Of a DNA stretch of 42,193 bases, positions 7,653 to 15,533 are shown in pieces; the first letter of the stretch is position 1, and every line of letters begins with the position of its first letter. The translations under genes and the position numbers were made by a program. The stretch lies in NCBI GenBank assembly GCA_022360175.1, contig JAKSDI010000258.1:1-42193 (forward strand), given 5' to 3'. The notes under the pieces are model-generated. The model was not told the DNA's origin and searched no databases. It saw only the letters and a program-made list of their open reading frames with translations. Origin of the DNA: Chitinophagales bacterium. Its GTDB lineage: Bacteria; Bacteroidota; Bacteroidia; Chitinophagales; Saprospiraceae.

Positions 7653-9458
7653 ATGCCCCGTATTTGTTTATTATTACTTTTTAGTTATGCCTTAAATCTC
7701 ACGGCTCAATCTTTTCTACGGGATGGAAAAGACTACGCCATCTTCTTTTACTGTACGGATTTTAAAGAAAACTGGACACCTCTCCCGGAAACCAAAGGCG
7801 AAGTAAATACGCTGGCAGATATACTCGAAAGTGACTATGGCTTTATCACCGAATTCATCTCCAATCCCAGCAAAACAAAAATCAAAGAAGCCATAGCTGA
7901 ATGGAATGCCCGCGTACAACCTAATGATCAGATACTCTATTTTTTTTCTACCCACGGCTATTACGACAAGGAAACGAACGAAGGCTATCTTATTCCATAC
8001 AATGGTAAACTACAGGACACCTATGGTGATAGTTGGATTAGCTATGAAGATTTGGGCCGACGTGTCACCAAAAGCAATAGCAAACATGTGTTACTTGCCC
8101 TCGATGCCTGCTACTCCGGTGCTTTTGGCGATCGCTATAAAGGGGTACCTGATAACCTACCATGGGAAGAGGCAGATGATTGTGCTACACAGATAAAAAA
8201 TGCTCTTGCCTACCGTACCCGTCGCTACTTCACTTCTGGTAGTAAACAGCAACGCACTCCTGCCCGTTCTCTTTTCGCCCGTGCTTGGCTCACTGCTCTG
8301 CGACAAGGGCAAGAACGAGGTATTGTGCGAGTGCGTGATCTGCGTTACCACCTCGGTAATGTTAACACTCCTCAACCAGAAGATGGTTCTTTTACAGGAC
8401 ATATGGATGGTGATTTTGTTTTTGTACATCGGGAAGCCTGTGAGGGTATGACCTCTTCCTATTCCACCAGCCAGGCAGAAGAGCAACTATGGCAGCAAGC
8501 CACCAGGCTAAATACCAAAGAGGCTTACATCTTTTATTTGCAAGCTTATCCCAATGGAAAACACAAAAAACTGGCGGAAAGAAAGATACTTGGTGGACAG
8601 AAGCCCATTCTCCACGACCTGATTGAGATGGTCTTCGTAGAAGGCGGTACCTTCCAAATGGGTAGAGAAGATGGCGATGATAGTGAAAAACCCGTACATA
8701 GCGTCACCCTGGATGATTTTTACATGCACCGCTACGAAGTAACAAATGCAGAGTTTGCGGCTTTCCTCAATGCAGAAGGCAATCAAAAAATCGGTGGTAC
8801 AGAATGGTATGAAATAAGTAGCAGCGCTGCAAAGATTGAAAATCGAAGTGGGCGCTACTATCCTAAAAGCGGCTACGAGAGGCATCCCGTCATAGAAGTA
8901 AACTGGTACGGGGCTGTGGCCTATTGTAACTGGCGAAGCAAAGCAGATGAGTTTACACCAGTCTATACAATCAATGACACCAACGTAAACGCCAACTGGA
9001 ATGCCAATGGCTACCGATTGCCTACTGAAGCAGAGTGGGAGTTTGCAGCGCGTAGCCGGGGAAGTACCGATAAATGGGCAGGCACTTCTTCAGAGGCTAG
9101 TTTAGCAAGTTATGCAAATTTTTGTGATGAAAATTGTACCAAATCCCAGAAGACAGAAGAACAAAATGATGGTTATGAGCGAACTGCTCCTGTTGGCTCC
9201 TTCCATGCAAATGGACTAGGACTACACGATATGAACGGCAATGTATATGAATGGTGCTGGGATTGGTACAGCATAGATTATTATAAGAACAGCCCCAGCC
9301 GTAACCCTCGTGGTCCAGGCTCAGGCTCTTTCCGGGTTCCTAGGGGTGGCTCTTGGCTCAGTACACCAGCCAACCTACACTGTACCGATCGTGTCAGATT
9401 TAGCCCGAACGACTTGGGTAGCGGTTTAGGCTTTCGCCTCTGTAGAACAGCCCCCTAG
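7653..9458 (+). CDS. Exported caspase-like peptidase fused to FGE-sulfatase domain (first paralogue)
   Basis: Protein of 601 residues: signal peptide (about 1-19, ending LTAQ), a caspase p20-like domain (about 25-260) with catalytic dyad His101 (FFSTHGYYD) and Cys153 (LALDACYSGAFG), a short helical TPR-like linker (about 277-312, EAYIFYLQAYPNGKHKKLAE), and an FGE-sulfatase/C-type-lectin-fold domain (about 325-601) with GGTFQMG, YRLPTEAEWEFAARS, DMNGNVYEWCWDWY, PRGGSW and GFRLCR. Both caspase residues are present, so it should be active. In the FGE domain, the segment after RGGSW has only one of the two Cys used by true formylglycine-generating enzymes, so it is probably a binding module. The signal peptide predicts a periplasmic or secreted enzyme, unlike most bacterial caspase effectors. 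Followed at 82 bases by a paralogue. Confidence 0.93.
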   Translation: MPRICLLLLFSYALNLTAQSFLRDGKDYAIFFYCTDFKENWTPLPETKGEVNTLADILESDYGFITEFISNPSKTKIKEAIAEWNARVQPNDQILYFFSTHGYYDKETNEGYLIPYNGKLQDTYGDSWISYEDLGRRVTKSNSKHVLLALDACYSGAFGDRYKGVPDNLPWEEADDCATQIKNALAYRTRRYFTSGSKQQRTPARSLFARAWLTALRQGQERGIVRVRDLRYHLGNVNTPQPEDGSFTGHMDGDFVFVHREACEGMTSSYSTSQAEEQLWQQATRLNTKEAYIFYLQAYPNGKHKKLAERKILGGQKPILHDLIEMVFVEGGTFQMGREDGDDSEKPVHSVTLDDFYMHRYEVTNAEFAAFLNAEGNQKIGGTEWYEISSSAAKIENRSGRYYPKSGYERHPVIEVNWYGAVAYCNWRSKADEFTPVYTINDTNVNANWNANGYRLPTEAEWEFAARSRGSTDKWAGTSSEASLASYANFCDENCTKSQKTEEQNDGYERTAPVGSFHANGLGLHDMNGNVYEWCWDWYSIDYYKNSPSRNPRGPGSGSFRVPRGGSWLSTPANLHCTDRVRFSPNDLGSGLGFRLCRTAP

Positions 9459-9539
9459 ATATCTCCGCCGGACAAGGCCTGGAATGCTATTTTTACTTTC
9501 AAGAAAAAGCTTATCTTTCTGACAAAACGAGAAAACCCC

Positions 9540-11381
9540 ATGCACCACCTATACCTTTTGTTATTCTGCTGTCTTACAATATACAACATAACTCCTGTCT
9601 CCGCTCAATCTCCTCTAGGCAACAATTATGCTTATTTCTTTTATGTTACTGATTTTCGACCAGGCTGGGATGACCTTCCCGAGACTAAAGATGAAGCGAT
9701 ATTATTAGGTAACACATTAGAAACTGAATACAACTTTGAAGTAGTCTATTTTGCAAATCCCAGTAAAAAGGATATGCTCAATCAAATAGCAAAGATCAAT
9801 AGCGATCAGTTTGCAGAAAATGATCAAATTTTATTTTTCTTTTCTATGCATGGCTACTTTGACAAAGCTACCAAAAGAGGTTACCTCATACCTTCTGATG
9901 GAATGTTGCCTGCTCAGGACCCTTATGGGCAAAGCTGGCTTAGCTATGATGATTTAGGAAATTATATCACCAAAAATCCGGCAGAGCATATTTTACTAGC
10001 ACTGGATGCTTGTTATTCAGGTGCTTTTGGCAACCGTTATAAGGGCCGTCCTGAGACTACGCCTTGGGGGCAAAATGATAATTGCCACGAGAAAGTAAAG
10101 CAAGCATTAAACTACGACAGTCGTCTATATTTTTCTTCAGGCAGTAAAGATCAACGGACACCTGCGCACTCTCTTTTTGCAGAGAAATGGCTCGAAGCCC
10201 TAAGAAAAGGAGAGGAAGAAGGTTTTGTACGTTTTAATGATCTACGTTATTATCTGGGGGATATAAATTATCCTTCTCCGGAAGGAGGTTCTTTTTCAGG
10301 AAGACATGAAGCAGGTGGAGATTTCATTTTCATTCATAAATCAGCATGTGTCAACGATACCCAGTTGGCGATAGACAAAGCAGAAGCGCTCTTGTGGGAT
10401 CAAGCTATCCAGCTAGATACTAAAGAAGCATTTACTTTTTATTTACAAGTATACCCTGAAGGAAAACATAAGAAAAAAGCAGTGGAAAGAATAAATGCTT
10501 TTTTGGAATTGGAAAATCAAAAAAGTAAGGCAAGTATTTATGAAGGATATGAGGTTTCGACTGAACCTGGTACTTCCAGTATGGCTTTTATAAAAGGTGG
10601 TACTTTCCAAATGGGATATGATGATACAAAAACAAAAAATAAAGCACCTACAATTTCTGTAGATGACTTCTACATGGACCGCTATGAAGTGACCAATGCC
10701 AAATTTGCCGCTTTCCTTAATTCAGAAGGTAATCAAGCTGTAGGAGGAGCAAATTGGTATAAAATTGAAAGCAGTAATGCAAAAATAGAAAAATACCGCG
10801 ATCAGTATCAGATTAAAAGGGGGTATGAGAAGCATCCTGTTGTGGAAGTTAGCTGGTATGGTGCTATAGCATATTGCAATTGGTTGAGTAAAAAAGAGCA
10901 TCTTACTCCTGTATATAGCATTAATGGGACAAGCATCTCTATAAACTGGGATGCAGATGGATATCGCCTGCCTTCAGAAACCGAATGGGAATATGCAGCT
11001 CGGAGTGGTGGTAGAGATGATAGATGGGCCGGAACCTCTTCAAAAGATAATTTAATGGATTTTGCAAATTACTGGACCCCTGACAACAACGATATATATG
11101 AAGAAACCACACCCGTGGGGCATTATTATGCAAATAATATAGGCCTATATGATATGAGTGGCAATGTTTGGGAATGGTGTTGGGATTGGTATAAAGATAA
11201 CTACTATAAAAAATGTCCTAGCCATAATCCACGTGGACCAATACTAGGTTCAGAAAAAGTGGTAAGAGGTGGTTCCTGGAGTAGTGACCCTGATGAGCTA
11301 AAGTGTAATAACCGCAATTCCTATGCACCTATTTTCAGGCTCGATTTTATGGGATTTCGTGTTTGTAAAACAGCAAAATAA
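9540..11381 (+). CDS. Exported caspase-like peptidase fused to FGE-sulfatase domain (second paralogue)
   Basis: Paralogue of the preceding gene, 613 residues with the same order: signal peptide (about 1-23, VSAQ), caspase p20-like domain with His104 (FFSMHGYFD) and Cys159 (LALDACYSGAFG), linker (EAFTFYLQVYPEGKHKKKA, about 297-315), then the FGE-sulfatase domain from about 347 (MAFIKGGTFQMG) through YRLPSETEWEYAARS, DMSGNVWEWCWDWY, VRGGSW to GFRVCKTAK. As in the first copy only one Cys of the formylglycine-generating pair is seen (LKCNNR). Caspase cores are closely similar between copies, while the C-terminal segment after RGGSW differs strongly. The gap of 82 bases allows co-transcription. 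Convergent with the cyclase gene. Confidence 0.93.
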   Translation: MHHLYLLLFCCLTIYNITPVSAQSPLGNNYAYFFYVTDFRPGWDDLPETKDEAILLGNTLETEYNFEVVYFANPSKKDMLNQIAKINSDQFAENDQILFFFSMHGYFDKATKRGYLIPSDGMLPAQDPYGQSWLSYDDLGNYITKNPAEHILLALDACYSGAFGNRYKGRPETTPWGQNDNCHEKVKQALNYDSRLYFSSGSKDQRTPAHSLFAEKWLEALRKGEEEGFVRFNDLRYYLGDINYPSPEGGSFSGRHEAGGDFIFIHKSACVNDTQLAIDKAEALLWDQAIQLDTKEAFTFYLQVYPEGKHKKKAVERINAFLELENQKSKASIYEGYEVSTEPGTSSMAFIKGGTFQMGYDDTKTKNKAPTISVDDFYMDRYEVTNAKFAAFLNSEGNQAVGGANWYKIESSNAKIEKYRDQYQIKRGYEKHPVVEVSWYGAIAYCNWLSKKEHLTPVYSINGTSISINWDADGYRLPSETEWEYAARSGGRDDRWAGTSSKDNLMDFANYWTPDNNDIYEETTPVGHYYANNIGLYDMSGNVWEWCWDWYKDNYYKKCPSHNPRGPILGSEKVVRGGSWSSDPDELKCNNRNSYAPIFRLDFMGFRVCKTAK

Positions 11382-11412
11382 AATTTAAGTGCTTAAAGTA
11401 AATATATTTTTC

Positions 11413-12105
11413 TCACTCAAACACTGCCACAGCCCGTACCGGCGAGCCCGTCCCTCCTCTTATTCTAAGTGGTAACCCGATGAAGCGGAAACGTCCTCGG
11501 CCGATTAGTTTATTCAGATTGATCAGGTTTTCATAGTGGGTAAAGCCCATCTCCCCACAGATATGATGTACTTCTTTATTAGAAACGCCAGAAACGCCGG
11601 GAGCCATCGTTTCTACACCAAAGGCAGCAATTTTTTGTGATCCAAGCCAACGGGTCGAAGCAGCACTTAATCCAGGGCCTTTAATCCAATTGTCAGTACC
11701 AAATGCTTTACGAAAGTGATCGGTGTATAAGAGTATTGTATCTCCAGCCTCGATTTGTAAGCTAGCTTTTTCTAGTGCGGCTTGCAAATCTTCTATTTCT
11801 ATAAGTTCGCGATAGGTTTTGTGAGACAGGTCCAGGCAAATTCCTTCCGTATAGAACATAGAAAGTGGCATAGTATCAATCGTTTGCCCAGCCTGAGCAC
11901 GGCTCATATGGCTCAGAGCATCTACATGAGAGCCCGTATGCTCTCCCATTTTAAGTTGGAGGACCGCAGGAGTCTTAGTTTTTGGGTTCTCTATGCCTTC
12001 CCATTCTTCATGGGTTGCGTGTACGCTAATATGAACCGCTGGCAAGCCTTTATAAACAGGCATGCCATCATATATCTCCTGGCTTAAATCGATAATTTCA
12101 GGCAT
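11413..12105 (-). CDS. Cyclase-family metal-dependent hydrolase (kynurenine formamidase-like)
   Basis: Cytosolic protein of 230 residues of the cyclase/KynB family (PF04199 type), which includes arylformamidases and related zinc or manganese amidohydrolases. The metal-binding signature is H56-x3-H60-x-D62-x3-H66 (GEHTGSHVDALSH); the N-terminal DLSQEIYDGMPVYKG and the C-terminal FIGLPLRIRGGTGSPVRAVA are also typical. The true substrate cannot be read from sequence; no tryptophan-catabolism genes are near, so kynurenine formamidase should not be assumed. It begins 8 bases after the stop of the Spy/CpxP-like gene and so is probably the last gene of the ECF sigma operon. Confidence 0.85.
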   Translation of the reverse strand: MPEIIDLSQEIYDGMPVYKGLPAVHISVHATHEEWEGIENPKTKTPAVLQLKMGEHTGSHVDALSHMSRAQAGQTIDTMPLSMFYTEGICLDLSHKTYRELIEIEDLQAALEKASLQIEAGDTILLYTDHFRKAFGTDNWIKGPGLSAASTRWLGSQKIAAFGVETMAPGVSGVSNKEVHHICGEMGFTHYENLINLNKLIGRGRFRFIGLPLRIRGGTGSPVRAVAVFE

Positions 12106-12113
12106 AAATAGTA

Positions 12114-12605
12114 TTAATTTCCAAATCTCTTTCCAGGACCAGAGTGTTTCCTGTTTTTTCGTTCCTCTCGAACTCTTTTCAAGAGTTCCAATCTAAACTC
12201 CTTATCTGCTTTGTAGAACAGTGCTACCTTACGGCTTGATATTACCTGCTTAAATTTCTGATAATACGTTCGTTCCAGGTCGAGCAATTCTTGTTGTACT
12301 TCAAAACGTGTTTCGATCATCTGTTCTACTTCAGCATCAGACATAGCCTCCAGAGCAGGAGAACGGTCTCGGCGAGATTTCAAGGCTCGCTTTTGATCTT
12401 CATATTCGTTATGGAGTGCCCAAAAAGCTTGTGATTCGTCTGGCGATAAATTGAGTCGCTGAGTTATATAAGCCACTCTGGCTGCCCGAATCTTTTCGCG
12501 CCCCTGAAGATGCCCAAATTCATCGTCCATATCTTGTGCATAGCCCGCTATACTTGTCAATAACAAGAGCGCTATCAGCGAGCATAAGTTCTTTATAGTA
12601 TTCAT
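12114..12605 (-). CDS. Exported helical Spy/CpxP-like protein
   Basis: Protein of 163 residues with a signal peptide (MNTIKNLCSLIALLLLTSIAGYAQ) and a highly charged, all-helical mature part (REKIRAARVAYITQRLNLSPDESQAFWALHNEYEDQ… to a basic C-terminus). The NLSPDESQAFW motif and helix pattern are like periplasmic Spy/CpxP-type stress chaperones of the LTxxQ group, though the exact LTxxQ motif is not present. It lies 16 bases after the anti-sigma gene, a usual place for a periplasmic sensor or chaperone that modulates ECF sigma signalling. Chaperone role is inference. Confidence 0.75.
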   Translation of the reverse strand: MNTIKNLCSLIALLLLTSIAGYAQDMDDEFGHLQGREKIRAARVAYITQRLNLSPDESQAFWALHNEYEDQKRALKSRRDRSPALEAMSDAEVEQMIETRFEVQQELLDLERTYYQKFKQVISSRKVALFYKADKEFRLELLKRVREERKNRKHSGPGKRFGN

Positions 12606-12621
12606 TGCTTATCGTTTAAGT

Positions 12622-13173
12622 TTACAGTACATCTTGTAAATCATCCAAATCTACCTCATCCAGAATATCCTCCAGGTATTGATCTAATGTTTCATCTAAA
12701 AGATCATTGGACAAAACGTCACTCACTATAGCATCTTCTGTTATGTCTGCTTCAATGAACAATTCCAGTTCAAATTCACTAATATTATTATTGATATAAT
12801 CATCAATTGTTTCACTTTCCAAATCTTCCAGTTGCGCTACTATTGGTGTATTTGTAGTTGAAGTAGGGATCAACTGATAAGCAAAAACAGCGATTAGCAA
12901 TAGTGCCGCCAATGAAACACTCCATTGTTTCCAGTTTGATGTCAATTGCGCCCACCAGCTTGAAGGTATATTTCTTTCCACTGTTTCAATAGACAAGCGA
13001 TCGCCATATAAGCTCTCTTCTGCTCGTGCCCTTCGCAATACTTCGTCTGGCAGGGATTGAAAATAATCCATACCAGGATCATCATTCATTAGTCTATTCT
13101 CCGACTGCTTAAGTCGTGCCAATAGAGGAGAATGCTGCTCCAGTTCTTCTTGTATGTTCTTTCTTTCTTTCAT
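12622..13173 (-). CDS. Single-pass membrane protein, probable anti-sigma factor
   Basis: 183 residues: a charged cytoplasmic N-terminal part (1-83), one transmembrane helix (about 84-103, WSVSLAALLLIAVFAYQLI), and a very acidic periplasmic C-terminal part (about 115-183) rich in Asp, Glu and Leu that looks like several amphipathic short helices (TIDDYINNN, DQYLEDILDEVDLDDLQDVL). Size, topology and position 29 bases after an ECF sigma gene support an anti-sigma role, but no zinc-finger (HxxxCxxC) is present. The acidic tail probably receives an envelope signal or contacts the basic Spy/CpxP-like product of the next gene. Confidence 0.75.
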   Translation of the reverse strand: MKERKNIQEELEQHSPLLARLKQSENRLMNDDPGMDYFQSLPDEVLRRARAEESLYGDRLSIETVERNIPSSWWAQLTSNWKQWSVSLAALLLIAVFAYQLIPTSTTNTPIVAQLEDLESETIDDYINNNISEFELELFIEADITEDAIVSDVLSNDLLDETLDQYLEDILDEVDLDDLQDVL

Positions 13174-13202
13174 AGTTATTCCATTCTTTTATCAAAGAAG
13201 GA

Positions 13203-13760
13203 TTATCCTCTTAAAGCCTCTTCTATTTTTTTCACTGCATGATGATAAGATGCCTTTAAAGCACCTACCGAGGTTCCCAATTGTTCTGACATCTCTTTGT
13301 ATCCCATCTCTTCAAAATACCGAAGTGTAAAAACCAGGCATTGTTTTTCAGGAAGAGACATCATTGCTTTTCTTAGTTTTTCATCAATAATACCAGCCGA
13401 TAATTCCTGATTAGCTATAAGCTGATTAGCGAGCCCTGTATCTTCATCATCAATATCTATTACCGAACGCTTTTGACGGCGATTGATAAAGGTAATGGCT
13501 TCATTTGTGGCTATCCGGTATATCCAGGTATATAACTTTGATTTCTCTTCAAAACGATGCACACTGCGATATACTTTTATAAAGCAGTTTTGTACTACAT
13601 CATTGGTGTCCTCATGATTGCCAACCATTCTGCGAACATGCCAGTAAATCCGTTCCTGATACTGTTGCATCATTAACCGAAAGCCTCGTTCAAAGGAACG
13701 TGGTTCTGCCAGTAAATTCAATATTTCTCGATCAGTCAATGCGGTCAAGGTGGCTTGCAA
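13203..13760 (-). CDS. ECF RNA polymerase sigma factor (RpoE-like)
   Basis: Sigma-70 family ECF factor, 185 residues. Region 2 is at about 28-98 (FRLMMQQYQERIYWHVRRMVGNHEDTNDVVQNCFIKVYR…YTWIYRIATNEAITFINRR) and region 4 at about 130-182 (MMSLPEKQCLVFTLRYFEEMGYKEMSEQLGTSVGALKASYHHAVKKIEEAL). The first codon is TTG (13758-13760); no in-frame ATG precedes region 2 nearer than Met29, so TTG is taken. First gene of an operon with the anti-sigma, the Spy/CpxP-like protein and probably the cyclase, suggesting control of an envelope stress response. Confidence 0.93.
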   Translation of the reverse strand: MQATLTALTDREILNLLAEPRSFERGFRLMMQQYQERIYWHVRRMVGNHEDTNDVVQNCFIKVYRSVHRFEEKSKLYTWIYRIATNEAITFINRRQKRSVIDIDDEDTGLANQLIANQELSAGIIDEKLRKAMMSLPEKQCLVFTLRYFEEMGYKEMSEQLGTSVGALKASYHHAVKKIEEALRG

Positions 13761-13823
13761 ATTCTAATATTTATAACTTATGACTCTGCCAACCAAAAAG
13801 GGTTTAATTACAAGAGGATTTTT

Positions 13824-14798
13824 TTATTCCTCTTCCTCTCCCATCGGAAGCATGTCATTTACTTTATCCAGTTCAATCACTGTTTGCCCTCCAGATGAAT
13901 GATAAATACGCTGAAAACGCATATTCCATTTTATTTCGTCGTAGGTATAAGAACTATTGGCATGTACGTCTTGTGCAAAGGTTTCATCATACCCCCTCAT
14001 CAAAATGATAATTTCTATGCGTTTTTGCTCAAAATCCTTTTTATCCCATCCCCACATCGGGCTGTCTTTATCAATTACATGTACCACCACCCAATTGAGA
14101 GGAAATAGAAACACTTTTTCTCTTTCCAGTTCCATAATGGCAAAACGTCGTACCAACTCTCCATTCAGTTCTTCTATCCAGCTTAATGTTACTCTTGCTT
14201 CCAGATTTATTATCTTATTATTACGCTGATTGACAATCTGAAATTGCAGGCTATTATAAGGCGTATCTCTATAAGACCGGATAAGCGCATTTGTACTAAA
14301 AAGAATATTAGCTTTAGGTTTAGCAAAGCGTGCAAATAAGATTCCGGTTGCCAATGCAAAGCTCATTAAACCAACTAAGGCATCAATAGATGCAACAAGG
14401 TTTGCCCAAATACCAAGAGGGCTTACAGCCCCATATCCAACCGTAGTAAATGTTTGAATACTAAAGAAAAAGGCAGCTACAAAATGCTCAAAGAAACCAT
14501 TACCCGGAGTCACTCCACTTAGTTTATCTACACCAATTCCCCAAAAAATAAGTGCGAAAAAAGCATTGATGATAAAATAGAACAAGGCGACCAATCCGAG
14601 AAAATTGCCCCAGGGCATTTCTACCAATAATTCATATGGCCGCCAACCAGCTCCTCCTTTACGTAAAATATTATAACTCCCATCTCTATTGATAAGACGT
14701 TCGCCTTCTGTACCTATACGGGTACCAAACCCGAGATCATTATTATTGTTATCCTGGTTTCCTCTCCCAAAAGGCCTGGTTATATCTGATAGTTTCAT
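13824..14798 (-). CDS. Inward-rectifier-type potassium channel (KirBac-like)
   Basis: Inner-membrane K+ channel subunit, 324 residues, expected to work as a tetramer. It has a long polar cytoplasmic N-terminus (1-60, with an Asn-rich stretch), TM1 (about 66-87), pore helix and selectivity filter TVGYG (119-123), TM2 (about 131-156) and a cytoplasmic C-terminal beta-sandwich domain (about 160-310) as in KirBac proteins, ending in an acidic tail (GEEEE). All core elements are present. It lies just upstream of the sigma operon in the same direction (63-base gap to the sigma gene on its far side), but has its own intergenic space. An 8-base inverted repeat near its stop (13813-13837) may act as a weak terminator. 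Confidence 0.93.
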   Translation of the reverse strand: MKLSDITRPFGRGNQDNNNNDLGFGTRIGTEGERLINRDGSYNILRKGGAGWRPYELLVEMPWGNFLGLVALFYFIINAFFALIFWGIGVDKLSGVTPGNGFFEHFVAAFFFSIQTFTTVGYGAVSPLGIWANLVASIDALVGLMSFALATGILFARFAKPKANILFSTNALIRSYRDTPYNSLQFQIVNQRNNKIINLEARVTLSWIEELNGELVRRFAIMELEREKVFLFPLNWVVVHVIDKDSPMWGWDKKDFEQKRIEIIILMRGYDETFAQDVHANSSYTYDEIKWNMRFQRIYHSSGGQTVIELDKVNDMLPMGEEEE

Positions 14799-14839
14799 AG
14801 ACTAGTAAAGATATAGAAACTCAACGTTGTATCTGGAAA

Positions 14840-15487
14840 TTATTCATCTAATAAACCATTTTCGAGAGCTACTCGCACCAGGCCCGCTGTATTACGCACA
14901 TCTAGTTTGTGAAGAAGATTCTTGCGGTGGGTCTCTACAGTGCTAAAACTAATAAAAAGCTCATCTGCAATTTCCTGGGTCGTTTTTTCCCAGACAATCA
15001 AATTGAGTATTTGCTTTTCCCTTCTGGAAATCCGGGGGAATATTCGATTGGGGCTTTTTTTCTTAATGCCGGACAGGCTCTCCATTAGAATATCTAATAT
15101 TTCAGCACTAAACGCTTTTTCTCCCTTATAAACCTTTTGAATAGCTTCCAATACTTCTTCTTGTCCAGCATTTTTTAACAAAAAACCAGCAGCTCCCTCT
15201 TTTAGCATTTTTTTCACCAGACTTGCTTCTTTCATCATTGACAAGGCTAGTATTTTCACATCCGGGAATTGCTGAAAAACTTCCGTGCAGCATGCGATGC
15301 CATCCATCACAGGCATATTAACATCTAGCAAGAGCACATCAACTTCATGTATTGACAGCTGAGCCAAAGCTTCCTGCCCGTTTCGAGCACTCGAAACATA
15401 CTCAATGTGATCTATCCCTTCAAACATCAACTTCAATCCATCCACCACTAATTGATGATCATCGGCTATCAATACTTTTATTTTCAT
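14840..15487 (-). CDS. Response regulator, NarL/FixJ (LuxR-type HTH) family
   Basis: Two-component response regulator of 215 residues: receiver domain 1-120 with acidic pocket D9-D10, phospho-acceptor D55 (VLLLDVNMPVMDG) and Lys near 105, then a LuxR-type HTH about 148-212 (RISRREKQILNLIVWEKTTQEIADELFISFSTVETHRKNLLHKL). It follows the histidine kinase gene by 46 bases, so they form a cognate pair. LuxR-type regulators bind short palindromes as dimers; a perfect 16-base palindrome sits between the kinase gene and the divergent permease genes. Confidence 0.95.
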   Translation of the reverse strand: MKIKVLIADDHQLVVDGLKLMFEGIDHIEYVSSARNGQEALAQLSIHEVDVLLLDVNMPVMDGIACCTEVFQQFPDVKILALSMMKEASLVKKMLKEGAAGFLLKNAGQEEVLEAIQKVYKGEKAFSAEILDILMESLSGIKKKSPNRIFPRISRREKQILNLIVWEKTTQEIADELFISFSTVETHRKNLLHKLDVRNTAGLVRVALENGLLDE

Positions 15488-15533
15488 GTAATTTGGATGT
15501 ATTGTTCAAAAATACACAATAAGAGTAGTTTTC

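Noticed and set aside
9290-11381. Diversity-generating retroelement acting on the FGE tips.
   Set aside because: FGE/C-type-lectin folds are common DGR targets, but no reverse transcriptase, Avd protein or second near-identical template repeat is in the window. It stays open for the rest of the genome.
5781-11381. A complete ternary NTPase-EAD-caspase defence system.
   Set aside because: No STAND or other NTPase, no trypsin-like protease and no nuclease is present, and both caspases are exported. I describe it as a possible new system, not as a known one.
7653-11381. Functional formylglycine-generating enzymes that activate sulfatases.
   Set aside because: No sulfatase gene is near and only one of the two key Cys is seen after RGGSW.
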